Origin: Calditrichota bacterium | Lineage (GTDB): Bacteria; Electryoneota; RPQS01 | NCBI GenBank assembly: GCA_020057985.1 | Contig: JAGVEU010000384.1 | Span: 1 to 6,790, forward strand | Length of the DNA stretch: 6,790 nucleotides | Reading direction: 5' to 3' | In this document: positions 1 through 6,360 of the stretch, piece after piece | Layout of the letters: each line of letters starts with the position of its first letter | Position numbering within the stretch: the stretch's first letter is position 1 | Made by a program: the position numbers and the translations under genes | Notes under the pieces: model-generated | Seen by the model: the letters and a program-made list of their open reading frames with translations, nothing else | What the model was told of the DNA's origin: nothing | The model's database searches: none

Positions 1-1556
1 ACGCCGCGCTTGCTGAACAATGGCAGCATGAGTTCGTTCCCGCTGACAACATTCTGCAAGCGGAGAAGGACGTTATCCAACTTGTCCCCGAAGTCTTTGC
101 GCGGGAGAATTTAGTCATTCCGCTCGCGGCAGTCAACACCACGCTGTTTGTGGCGATGGCGGACCCGGATGATATTGTTGCGATTGACTCTCTGCAAAAA
201 CTCTCCAAGCGCGATGTTGAAGTCAAAGTCGCAGCGCCGCAGGCGATCATTGCCGCCATCGAGGCGCTGTACGTAAAGATTCGCAAGGCTGGCGAGGTCA
301 GCGAGGCACTCGGAGATCTTCAGTTCTTCGCCGAGGCGGAGAACGAAGAGGAAGGCATGGTGGACATGACCAAGACCGGCGGCATCGAAGATGCTCCGGT
401 GGTCAAATTGGTCAACCTCATGCTGGCCGATGCGATCAAAGAACGAGCCACCGACATCCATGTTGAGATTTTCGAGGAGGGACTATCCATCCGCTTCCGT
501 ATTGACGGAGTGCTTCACGAAGTCATGCGTCCACCCAAGTCCTCACATCCCGGAATCATCTCGCGCATTAAAATTCTTTCAAAACTCAATATCGCCGAAA
601 AACGTCTTCCGCAAGACGGACGTATGACCATCAAAACGGCGGAGAAGGAGATAGACGTTCGTGTCTCAATCCTTCCGACAACCGCCGGTGAGAAAATTGT
701 ATTGCGTCTGCTCGATAAATCCGGATTTGCGTTCAGTCTGACGACACTTGGCTTTGACGATCATCTGCTGAAGATCTTCCGCCGTTGGATCCGTCAACCC
801 TATGGCATGGTAGTTATTTCGGGTCCCACTGGATCCGGCAAGTCTACTACTCTCTTCGCCGCTCTGCAGGAGATCAAGAGCGAAGAAGACAACATCACCA
901 CCGTCGAAGACCCGGTGGAGTATCACATTCCCGGTATCAACCAAGTGCAGACCAAGGCCAAGATTGGTTTGACCTTTGCCAACGCGTTGCGCTCGATTCT
1001 TCGTCAGGACCCGGACAGATTACTCATCGGCGAAATTCGAGATGAAGAAACCGCCGATATTGCTGTCAAGTTCGCACTCACCGGACACCTTGTGTTTACT
1101 ACGGTCCACGCCAATGATGCTCCTACGACGATTACTCGACTGCTCGACATCGGTGTGCCCCCGTTTCTTACCGGATCAGTCCTCAACCTCGTGATGGCGC
1201 AGCGACTGGTACGAAAGATCTGCGAGCACTGCAAAGAACCCTACACTCCTGACGACTCGGAAGTCGAAGCCATCCATATGACTCGGGCTGACCTCAAGGA
1301 TCGGAGCTTCTATCGTGGCCGCGGCTGCGTCCACTGCCGAAACACCGGCTACCATGGCCGAACGGGTATCTTTGAGGTGCTGGAAATGAAACAGAATATC
1401 CGTCGTCTCGTGTATGACAATGCCAATCAGGATGATATTCGCGCGGCTTCCCTCGCCAACGGTATGACCACGTTGCGCGACGCTGCTTTGTCCAAGATCT
1501 TTCGCGGAATTACAACGCCGCACGAAATGCTGCGTGTAACCGTCCAGGAATATTAA
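1..1556 (+). CDS. pilB: Type IV pilus assembly / type II secretion ATPase (PilB/GspE family), 5'-truncated by the window edge
   Basis: Cytoplasmic hexameric ATPase that powers pilin (or pseudopilin) assembly. The frame is open from base 3, giving 517 visible residues before TAA at 1554-1556. The in-frame ATG at 150 is internal: upstream residues (VPEVFARENLVIPL..., then LFVAMADPDD) are typical of the GspE/MshEN N-terminal domain, so the true start lies before the window. Family proteins are about 560-570 aa, so a few dozen residues are missing. Motifs in order: linker DAPVVKLVNLML; Walker A GPTGSGKS (822-845, Lys at 840); Asp box TVEDPVEY (900-923); Walker B LLIGEIRD (1020-1043, Glu at 1032); His box TGHLVFTTVHAND (1080-1118); and a zinc-binding tetracysteine made of CEHC (1221-1232) and CVHC (1326-1337). 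All catalytic motifs look intact. The tetracysteine supports the assembly class (PilB/GspE) over the retraction ATPase PilT. PilB rather than GspE is inferred from the following pilC and pilD; a type II secretion system remains possible. Confidence 0.95.
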   Translation, partial: AALAEQWQHEFVPADNILQAEKDVIQLVPEVFARENLVIPLAAVNTTLFVAMADPDDIVAIDSLQKLSKRDVEVKVAAPQAIIAAIEALYVKIRKAGEVSEALGDLQFFAEAENEEEGMVDMTKTGGIEDAPVVKLVNLMLADAIKERATDIHVEIFEEGLSIRFRIDGVLHEVMRPPKSSHPGIISRIKILSKLNIAEKRLPQDGRMTIKTAEKEIDVRVSILPTTAGEKIVLRLLDKSGFAFSLTTLGFDDHLLKIFRRWIRQPYGMVVISGPTGSGKSTTLFAALQEIKSEEDNITTVEDPVEYHIPGINQVQTKAKIGLTFANALRSILRQDPDRLLIGEIRDEETADIAVKFALTGHLVFTTVHANDAPTTITRLLDIGVPPFLTGSVLNLVMAQRLVRKICEHCKEPYTPDDSEVEAIHMTRADLKDRSFYRGRGCVHCRNTGYHGRTGIFEVLEMKQNIRRLVYDNANQDDIRAASLANGMTTLRDAALSKIFRGITTPHEMLRVTVQEY

Positions 1557-1587
1557 TAGGATTTCCCTGCTTATCGTTTTGGTAGGC

Positions 1588-1605
1588 GCAACCCCCCGTG
1601 GTTGC
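1588..1605. repeat. Hairpin in the pilB-pilC spacer, resembling an interspersed palindromic repeat
   Basis: The 159-nt spacer 1557-1715 has no gene. It holds a perfect 6-bp stem, GCAACC (1588-1593) with GGTTGC (1600-1605), around a CCCCGT loop. The stem can extend by two pairs (G1586-C1606, G1585-T1607) if C1587 is bulged. No T-run follows directly (next bases CTGCTTTGCC), so it is a poor intrinsic terminator. The pattern GTAGG-GCAACC-loop-GGTTGCC recalls a palindromic intergenic motif I associate with many environmental bacterial genomes; that is from memory and was not searched. It may be a degenerate copy of such a repeat or an mRNA structure between the two genes. The rest of the spacer shows no recognisable promoter. 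Confidence 0.5.
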
Positions 1606-1715
1606 CTGCTTTGCCGAGCAGAACCATGAAGTTCCGAGACAATAAGCACACACACTGAGACCCTGCCGTAACGGATGAACCTACTTTTTTGCTCTGAGAA
1701 AACCGGAAAACAAGA

Positions 1716-2969
1716 ATGCCAAATTTCACTTACGTGATCAAGGATGCCAAGGGCAACCGGCAAGAAGATAACATGCGCGCCTCAAGTTATGAGGCCGCCA
1801 TTGAAGCGCTGCAGAAAAAGGGCGCAACTCAGATTATCTCCGTGCGTGAGATTCGGGGCGGTCTTGCGGTGGACGAGATGTCCGTCGGCGAGCAGATCGG
1901 TTTGGCGATTTATCGCCTGCGCACCCGCGTTCCACTCAAGACTCTGGTATTCTTCACTCGTCAGCTCTCCACGATGTTCTCCGCCGGTCTGACCATCGAA
2001 AAATCCATCACCAACCTGCTGACTGAAGAGCGCAACTACAAGTTTAAGAAATGTCTCGTGCAGGTTTCTACGGATTTGAAGAAGGGCTACGCTCTCTCAG
2101 AATGTCTGGCCAAGCATCCGGGTGTTTATTCCAATCTGTACATCGCGCTGGTTCATGCGGGTGAAGTGTCCGGTAACCTGCACGTCATTCTCGAACAGCT
2201 CTCCGATTATCTTGAGAAGATGGCGGATACCCGGCGTAAGGTCATTTCCGCGATGAGCTATCCGGTCTTTTCAGTCGTCTTCCTGGCAGGAGTGATCACT
2301 TTCCTCCTGCTCGTGGTCGTTCCCATGTTCAAGGATGTCTATGACAAGTTCGGAGCGAAACTGCCGTTCGCTACTCGTGTCCTCATGACGGTATCCAATG
2401 CAGTTGTGCACAATGCTCCCATTGTTTTTCTCACGGTAGCTTCTGCGCTCTTTGCGCTCTGGGTTCTTTCAAAGACCCGACGCGGCGGCTTGCTCTGGGA
2501 CACTTTCAAACTGCAATTTCCGATCTTCGGCGGTTTGGTCTTGAACAGCCTGATGGATAAGTTTGCCAAAACGTTCGGAATCCTGATCGGAGCTGGTGTG
2601 CCGGTACTCGAAGCCATGAGCCACGCCATTCGTGTGGTGGAAAACCGAGTCATCGCGAATGGCCTGAGGAAAGCCAGCAATCTCATCAAAGATGGTTTTG
2701 CTATTTCGGTCGCCCTTAAGAAGACCGGAGTCTTCCCTCCGATCATGATTCAGTTGATTGCAACTGGTGAGGAAACAGGAGAAATGAACAGACTTCTTGA
2801 AAAAGCTGCTGAGTTCTACGAAAAACAGGTGGATGCGACCATCGGACGCTTAACCTCTCTGATCGAGCCTCTCCTCATCATCATGATCGGAGGCGTCATT
2901 GGCATCATCCTGATCGCGATCTACCTCCCCGTGTTTATGCTCGGACGGGCTGTCCAGTCCGGTGCATAG
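1716..2969 (+). CDS. pilC: Type IV pilus / type II secretion inner-membrane platform protein (PilC/GspF family)
   Basis: Polytopic inner-membrane platform that couples the assembly ATPase to pilin insertion. At 417 aa it matches the usual size of about 400. The N-terminus (MPNFTYVIKDAKG, then SSYEAAIEALQKKG) is the small leader domain expected for the family and supports the ATG at 1716; a weak CGGA Shine-Dalgarno lies 8 nt upstream. Two T2SF (GspF) domains are visible. The first, about residues 75-198, has FFTRQLSTMFSAGLTIEKS and ALVHAGEVSGNL. The second, about 278-400, has FAKTFGILIGAGVPVLEAM and QLIATGEETGEMNRLLEKAA. Membrane segments are predicted at about 184-205, 233-252 and 385-408, the usual three-helix layout. 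It lies 159 nt after the ATPase with no pilT between, and 108 nt before the prepilin peptidase, so the trio reads as one assembly cassette. No truncation or missing motif is seen. The same fold serves as GspF in type II secretion, so the pilus assignment is by context. Confidence 0.95.
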   Translation: MPNFTYVIKDAKGNRQEDNMRASSYEAAIEALQKKGATQIISVREIRGGLAVDEMSVGEQIGLAIYRLRTRVPLKTLVFFTRQLSTMFSAGLTIEKSITNLLTEERNYKFKKCLVQVSTDLKKGYALSECLAKHPGVYSNLYIALVHAGEVSGNLHVILEQLSDYLEKMADTRRKVISAMSYPVFSVVFLAGVITFLLLVVVPMFKDVYDKFGAKLPFATRVLMTVSNAVVHNAPIVFLTVASALFALWVLSKTRRGGLLWDTFKLQFPIFGGLVLNSLMDKFAKTFGILIGAGVPVLEAMSHAIRVVENRVIANGLRKASNLIKDGFAISVALKKTGVFPPIMIQLIATGEETGEMNRLLEKAAEFYEKQVDATIGRLTSLIEPLLIIMIGGVIGIILIAIYLPVFMLGRAVQSGA

Positions 2970-3004
2970 CCGACTGTTGAACAAGAGTATCCCTTAGAGT
3001 TGTC

Positions 3005-3031
3005 GCCGTGATGGGATTAGTCTGTCACGGC
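3005..3031 (+). terminator. Hairpin between pilC and pilD, possible terminator or attenuator
   Basis: GCCGTGA (3005-3011) pairs perfectly with TCACGGC (3025-3031), and two G-T pairs extend the stem inward. It is followed by ACTTCTTATTCTG, which is T-rich but not a clean T-run. It sits 35 nt after the pilC stop and ends 46 nt before the pilD start. It may terminate or attenuate transcription into pilD, or stabilise the 3' end of the pilC message. The interrupted T-tract makes efficient termination uncertain. Confidence 0.45.
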
Positions 3032-3077
3032 ACTTCTTATTCTGCGTACCAACTGTGAAATATTTGCAGGGCATTGC

Positions 3078-3878
3078 ATGATTGAGACCCCGTTGGGCCC
3101 AGTTCCCGCTCTCCTTCTCTACCCATTCGTAATTGCACTTGGACTTTCCCTTGGTAGCTTCGCGAATGTCCTGATCTACCGGCTTCCCAGAGAGGAATCC
3201 CTCCTCACCCCGCCTTCCCGTTGTCCATCCTGTGGCAGACACATCCGACCTATTGAAAATATTCCAGTTATAAGCTGGATCGTTCTGGGCGGAAAATGTC
3301 GGGGATGCAAGGGATCAATTTCAATCCGATATCCGCTAGTCGAGATCGCCTCCGGAATCCTCGCCGGAATTGCGTTTGCCATTTTTGGATTCAGCTACGA
3401 GGCTCTGGCACACGGTTTGCTCTACATTGCTTTGGTTGCAGTCATCATCATTGATATAGAGCACTGGCTTCTGCCGTTTGCAATCACGATCCCTCTCACA
3501 GTTATCGGCCTCGTCGGATCAGTGTTTTTTAGCCTTCGTCCGATCGTTGATTGCTTATTTGGAATGGGGGCAGGATTCGCTATCTTCATGCTTATGCTCT
3601 ACGGCGGTAAGTTCCTTCTCAAGAAAGAGGCATTGGGTGGAGGCGATGTGGCCTTTGGAATTATGGCAGGCTCCTTTCTTGGATGGAAATTGGTTATTCT
3701 CATGATTTTCATCGCATCATTTCTTGGCACTCTAACGGCTGTTCCTCTGCTGCTGACCGGAAAGGACCTTTCGAGCCGTGCCATTCCCTTCGGGCCGTTC
3801 CTTGCCGTCGCCCTGATTATCTGCCTTTTTGCGGGGAATTCAATCCTCGATGGGTATCTTCGACTGCTTGGAGGCTAA
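3078..3878 (+). CDS. pilD: Prepilin peptidase / N-methyltransferase (PilD/GspO family, peptidase A24)
   Basis: Integral-membrane aspartic protease that cleaves the prepilin leader peptide and, in the bifunctional bacterial type, N-methylates the new N-terminus. It has 266 aa, typical for the full-length family. The N-terminal part has the GSFANVLIYRLP motif (residues 26-37) and a zinc-type tetracysteine, C49-x2-C52 and C74-x2-C77, followed by RYPLVEIASG. Catalytic aspartates are D126 in IDIEHWLLP and D190 in the GGGD motif. IPFGPFLA (236-243) is the usual C-terminal signature, and about seven or eight hydrophobic helices are seen. The ATG at 3078 has an AGGG 6 nt upstream and starts just before the first helix. 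Two positions differ from the common consensus: the residue after LLP is Phe rather than Asp, and the usual Lys two residues after the second catalytic Asp is Ala (GGGDVAF). Both active-site Asp are kept, so activity is expected. The substrate prepilins are not in this window. Confidence 0.95.
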   Translation: MIETPLGPVPALLLYPFVIALGLSLGSFANVLIYRLPREESLLTPPSRCPSCGRHIRPIENIPVISWIVLGGKCRGCKGSISIRYPLVEIASGILAGIAFAIFGFSYEALAHGLLYIALVAVIIIDIEHWLLPFAITIPLTVIGLVGSVFFSLRPIVDCLFGMGAGFAIFMLMLYGGKFLLKKEALGGGDVAFGIMAGSFLGWKLVILMIFIASFLGTLTAVPLLLTGKDLSSRAIPFGPFLAVALIICLFAGNSILDGYLRLLGG

Positions 3879-3899
3879 AAACTACTTGACTTTTAGCTT
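3872..3899. repeat. AT-rich inverted repeat over the pilD stop and the downstream -35 element
   Basis: AGGCTAAAA (3872-3880) can pair with TTTTAGCTT (3891-3899), one pair being G-T, around a 10-nt loop. The left arm contains the pilD TAA stop. The loop and right arm contain the TTGACT -35 candidate. It could act as a weak terminator for pilD or as an operator-like dyad over the next promoter. The core GCTAAAA/TTTTAGC match is exact, but AT-rich dyads of this size also arise by chance. Confidence 0.35.
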
Positions 3900-3914
3900 G
3901 TCAAATCGTATGTT
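3886..3914 (+). promoter_or_regulatory. Candidate sigma-70-type promoter for the secreted-protein gene
   Basis: TTGACT (3886-3891) matches the -35 consensus at five of six positions. It is followed after exactly 17 nt by TATGTT (3909-3914), a four-of-six match to the -10 box. Its position between pilD and the next gene, in an AT-rich stretch, fits a new transcription unit. FCB bacteria can use divergent promoter signals, so the consensus match is suggestive only. Confidence 0.45.
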
Positions 3915-3952
3915 ACGAAATAGAGTTTTCGGCAATTTTTTCAATAAATTAA

Positions 3953-3958
3953 TATACT
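3953..3958 (+). promoter_or_regulatory. Alternative -10 element TATACT
   Basis: TATACT matches the sigma-70 -10 consensus at five of six positions and lies 52 nt before the start codon at 4011. No convincing -35 box is found at normal spacing, so this is a second, weaker hypothesis for the promoter of the secreted-protein gene. Confidence 0.25.
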
Positions 3959-3973
3959 GGTCTTTTTAGAATT

Positions 3974-3987
3974 GCCCGGCGTCGGGC
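3974..3987 (+). promoter_or_regulatory. GC-rich hairpin in the 5' leader of the secreted-protein gene
   Basis: GCCCG (3974-3978) and CGGGC (3983-3987) form a perfect 5-bp stem with a GCGT loop inside an otherwise AT-rich leader. It ends 8 nt before the Shine-Dalgarno sequence. No T-run follows, so it is not an intrinsic terminator. It would lie in the 5' untranslated region of a transcript from either upstream promoter candidate and could affect mRNA stability or translation. Confidence 0.35.
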
Positions 3988-3995
3988 GCAAAGGT

Positions 3996-4001
3996 AAGGA
4001 G
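3996..4001 (+). promoter_or_regulatory. Strong ribosome binding site that sets the start of the secreted-protein gene
   Basis: AAGGAG is a near-perfect Shine-Dalgarno placed 9 nt before the ATG at 4011. It fixes the start there rather than at the upstream in-frame TTG (3972). The sequence right after this ATG is a clean signal peptide, which agrees. Confidence 0.8.
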
Positions 4002-4010
4002 AAAAATACC

Positions 4011-5993
4011 ATGCTGCGGAAAAGTGTATTGTTTTTGGCGGTAGTCAGTCTGCTGCTTGCGGGCAGTGTATTGGCGAATATCGGAAAAGTGCCCATCCGG
4101 AATCTACCGGTCGTGGGTGGAGCATCAGAACCTCTCAACACGAAAATCGGCGTTGAGTCAGACAATCTGCCACCGTCAACTCTCGATTCAGTCGGAGTTG
4201 GCTATGTGGCGGGAACGACCTATTATGACTATCAGCATAACGGAACAGCCGGTCACATGGTTACCGTGGATAGTCTGGGCTATGTGCATGTAGTCTGGAT
4301 GAATGCGCTGGCTGCGACTTTGTCCCCCCGCCATGTGTATTATAATGTCTGGGATCCATCTTCTCAAGCGTTTAACATTCCCGGTGGTGGTCAGGTCAAC
4401 TCCTCAAACCGCGCCGGTTATACCTGTGCTGCGGTAAAGGGAAATGGTTTCTGCTTCCCGAATTTCCATGAAATTGCCCCTGATGATGCAGGAAATCATG
4501 CGGCTTCGGCCATTGATTTCTTGCCCCAGAGTGGTGCGTTTACGACGTTCAAACCAACCTATGTCTATGAGAATAACGCTGCCGTCGAGTACATTTGGCC
4601 CAAGATCGCGATAGACCGACATGACAAGTTGCACATGATCGCCGCAGAGGCCTCAGGAACCGGTGTTCCTCAGCGCTTGACCTATTCTCGCGGTCTTGCC
4701 AGGTTTGATGCGGATGGTTTCGGTCTGGATATCCTATGGGATAATGTAGGCCCTGGCTCCGATCAGTATGTGGTTTTCGATACTGCAATGGTGATTGCTC
4801 CGATGCTTGCTTGCTCCAAAACCTCGGATCGTGTAGTGATTGCATGGTCGAAGAGTCGTGATGATCTTGCCAACTCTCCGAGCCAGTACAATAACGACCT
4901 TTGGATGATCGTATCGGAAGACGGCGGAGTGAACTGGGGTCCTGAGATCAACATCACGAACTTTATCTACCCTGACTACCCATGTGCATCCGGTGATACC
5001 CTCGAATGCGACAAGGATACCTTCCGCGTCTACACAGATTGCAATGTGATTTTCGATGCGGAGGACAATGTCCACACCGCCTTTACGACCTGCTATTTTT
5101 ACGAACTCGAAGGCATGATTAACATCGTCTTCTCCGACATCTGGCACTGGAGTGAAGAAATTCCTGAGTTCTCACCCGTTGCTCACGGCTATTTCGACAG
5201 CAGCGAGTGGATTGAACCGGGCGCCTGGCAGCGCGTGGTGCATCGTCCCTGTCTATCTGTGGACTGGACAACCGGATATATGTATTGCTCATTCCAGACT
5301 TATGACTCGCTCCAGACCGGCGAATCAGGATTTCCGCAGGGTGAAGCCTATATCTCCGTTTCAGCTGACAACGGGCGTATTTGGAGCCAAGCCCTCAACG
5401 TCTCAACCACCGACGGCGGCGTTTCTGCGCCGGCCGGAACCAGCAAGTCCGAACGCGATGTTACAATCTCCGATCGCGTCAACTATGCCAATGGCACTGG
5501 ATACGTGAATATGGAATATGTCTTCGATCGTGATGCCGGTGGCATTCCGCAGGAAGAGGGTATTGCCACTCTGAATCCGGTTATCTTCCGCCGCATTCCG
5601 ATCACGGATATTCCACTCACGCCGATTCATGATCCATTTTTCCCGGTTCTGCATGTTGATTCAACCGCCATGCCGGGCAGCATTGTTCCATTAGGTGTTG
5701 CAGACGATCGCCAGGCGCTTCGTCCGGGAACCTTCCAGCTCTATCAGAACTACCCGAATCCGTTCAACCCCTCAACCAATATCCAGTTTGATCTGATTCG
5801 CGATGCCGCTGTGTCCTTGAAGATCTTCAACGTCCTCGGTCAGCAAGTGGCCACAGTCTATGATAACAAGGTGTTGAGCGCAGGAGCAAAAACAGTCGCC
5901 TTTGATGCCTCAACTCTTGCCAGCGGTGTCTATGTCTATCGCCTTGAAGTCGGCGGTATTGCAGACTCGCGCAAGATGGTATTGATGAAGTAA
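4011..5993 (+). CDS. Secreted beta-propeller-like protein with Asp-box motifs and a C-terminal T9SS type A sorting domain
   Basis: Exported protein of unknown function, 660 aa. A Sec signal peptide is clear: LRK near the N-terminus, a hydrophobic core to about residue 18, and likely cleavage after SVLA at residue 22. The central region has repeated strand-like segments (GYVHVVWMNA, DKLHMIAAEA, RVVIAWSKSR, DNVHTAFTT, GYMYCSFQTY). It also has two Asp-box (BNR) motifs of the form S-x-D-x-G-x-x-W: S302-W309 (SEDGGVNW) and S451-W458 (SADNGRIW). Asp boxes are typical of sialidase-like beta-propellers but do not prove sialidase activity, and I see no convincing catalytic set. Residues about 574-660 form the sorting domain: YQNYPNPFNPSTNIQF, VSLKIFNVLGQQVATVYD, then ASGVYVYRLEVGG and the terminal KMVLMK. 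By analogy with known cargo, it would cross the outer membrane by type IX secretion and be released or anchored at the surface. About nine cysteines are present, many for an exported protein. It is probably transcribed separately from the pilus genes. Confidence 0.9.
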   Translation: MLRKSVLFLAVVSLLLAGSVLANIGKVPIRNLPVVGGASEPLNTKIGVESDNLPPSTLDSVGVGYVAGTTYYDYQHNGTAGHMVTVDSLGYVHVVWMNALAATLSPRHVYYNVWDPSSQAFNIPGGGQVNSSNRAGYTCAAVKGNGFCFPNFHEIAPDDAGNHAASAIDFLPQSGAFTTFKPTYVYENNAAVEYIWPKIAIDRHDKLHMIAAEASGTGVPQRLTYSRGLARFDADGFGLDILWDNVGPGSDQYVVFDTAMVIAPMLACSKTSDRVVIAWSKSRDDLANSPSQYNNDLWMIVSEDGGVNWGPEINITNFIYPDYPCASGDTLECDKDTFRVYTDCNVIFDAEDNVHTAFTTCYFYELEGMINIVFSDIWHWSEEIPEFSPVAHGYFDSSEWIEPGAWQRVVHRPCLSVDWTTGYMYCSFQTYDSLQTGESGFPQGEAYISVSADNGRIWSQALNVSTTDGGVSAPAGTSKSERDVTISDRVNYANGTGYVNMEYVFDRDAGGIPQEEGIATLNPVIFRRIPITDIPLTPIHDPFFPVLHVDSTAMPGSIVPLGVADDRQALRPGTFQLYQNYPNPFNPSTNIQFDLIRDAAVSLKIFNVLGQQVATVYDNKVLSAGAKTVAFDASTLASGVYVYRLEVGGIADSRKMVLMK

Positions 5994-6001
5994 TCCAAAA
6001 C

Positions 6002-6018
6002 GCAGAGATCTACTCTGC
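6002..6018 (+). terminator. Small hairpin just after the secreted-protein gene
   Basis: GCAGAG (6002-6007) and CTCTGC (6013-6018) form a perfect 6-bp stem with an ATCTA loop, starting 9 nt after the stop codon. A short TTTT follows a few bases later in CAGATTTTCC. It is a weak terminator candidate and could act together with the larger hairpin downstream. Confidence 0.35.
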
Positions 6019-6034
6019 CAGATTTTCCATGCCT

Positions 6035-6069
6035 GAAGGGCCGGGTGTTGATATGGCACCTGGCCCTTT
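6035..6069 (+). terminator. Probable transcription terminator of the secreted-protein gene
   Basis: AAGGGCCGGGTG (6036-6047) pairs with CACCTGGCCCTT (6057-6068) over 12 pairs, one of them G-T, and a further G-T pair extends the base. The loop is 9 nt. It is the strongest hairpin in the gap and starts about 40 nt after the stop codon. The U-tract is short (CCCTTTCGG), so termination may be weak, or the hairpin may protect the 3' end. Confidence 0.6.
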
Positions 6070-6113
6070 CGGTATCAGCCCATTGAATGCTGATCCTATT
6101 TCCGGCAACCCTA

Positions 6114-6166
6114 ATATTACTAGCCAGCACCGTCCTCGGTGCTGGTCTGAAACCCAGAAATTCTGC
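6114..6166. repeat. 53-nt palindromic direct repeat, copy 1
   Basis: This copy matches 6270-6322 at 51 of 53 positions. It starts ATATTACTAG and contains a perfect 9-bp stem, CCAGCACCG (6124-6132) with CGGTGCTGG (6137-6145), around a TCCT loop. A short linker leads to a second near-palindrome, CAGAA-A-TTCTG (6155-6165). The match stops sharply at both ends, as expected for a discrete element. It encodes no protein and resembles REP-type interspersed palindromes. No transposase or RAYT gene is in the window. Confidence 0.85.
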
Positions 6167-6269
6167 ACTATAGCTATTCCCGAAATCCTTTCGACATGCA
6201 CGCCGAGCAGGGTTAAGGTCTTCCGCAACCGCGCCGGAATCTTTTGTCGGACTGTTTTCGAGAACCACT

Positions 6270-6322
6270 ATATTACTAGCCAGCACCGTCCCCGGTGCTG
6301 GTCTGAAGCCCAGAAATTCTGC
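6270..6322. repeat. 53-nt palindromic direct repeat, copy 2
   Basis: Second copy, same orientation, 156 nt downstream of copy 1. The stem pairs 6280-6288 with 6293-6301 and is identical to copy 1. The two differences are in the hairpin loop (C at 6292 instead of T) and in the linker (G at 6308 instead of A). It ends 38 nt before the obgE start codon, so it is likely part of the obgE leader or promoter region. Confidence 0.85.
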
Positions 6323-6360
6323 TCGAATCACAGCCAGACAGTAACCGCCATAGAGAAATC

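Larger units (their letters stand above)
5994..6360. other. 367-nt intergenic region without a credible gene, between the secreted-protein gene and obgE
   Basis: The region holds two hairpins right after the upstream stop codon (6002-6018 and 6035-6069), then two direct copies of a 53-nt palindromic element (6114-6166 and 6270-6322). The 103 nt between the copies (6167-6269) contain a small CGAAA-TCC-TTTCG hairpin at 6181-6193 and nothing else recognised. The last 38 nt before obgE hold only a weak purine-rich AGAGA (6352-6356) as a possible ribosome binding site. Open frames on both strands are products of the repeats and lack start signals. Confidence 0.8.

Noticed and set aside
150..152. 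ATG at 150 as the start of the assembly ATPase
   Set aside because: The frame is open to the window edge, and the 49 upstream codons encode recognisable family sequence. This Met lies inside the conserved VAMADPDD segment.
1599..1615. Sigma-54-like promoter (TGG...TTTGC) upstream of pilC
   Set aside because: The spacing between GG and GC is 11 nt instead of the required 10, and the TGGCAC half is poorly matched.
1176..1763. 195-codon - strand open frame opposite the end of pilB and the spacer
   Set aside because: It lies antisense to well-conserved ATPase sequence including the zinc-binding cysteines, so it is a shadow of the real gene.
3972..4010. Upstream TTG start for the secreted protein, adding 13 residues
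   Set aside because: It has no ribosome binding site, would put charged residues ahead of the signal peptide, and reads through the leader hairpin and the AAGGAG that serves the ATG at 4011.
4011..5573. Calling the secreted protein a sialidase
   Set aside because: Asp boxes occur in many non-sialidase propellers, and no convincing arginine triad or nucleophilic tyrosine context could be identified by eye.
6114..6322. CRISPR array or integron attC sites
   Set aside because: There are only two units, the 103-nt spacing is too long for CRISPR, no cas or integrase gene is present, and no attC core sites are seen.
5936..6331. 131-codon - strand open frame across the same gap
   Set aside because: It overlaps the conserved end of the T9SS sorting domain on the other strand and again consists of the repeat units.
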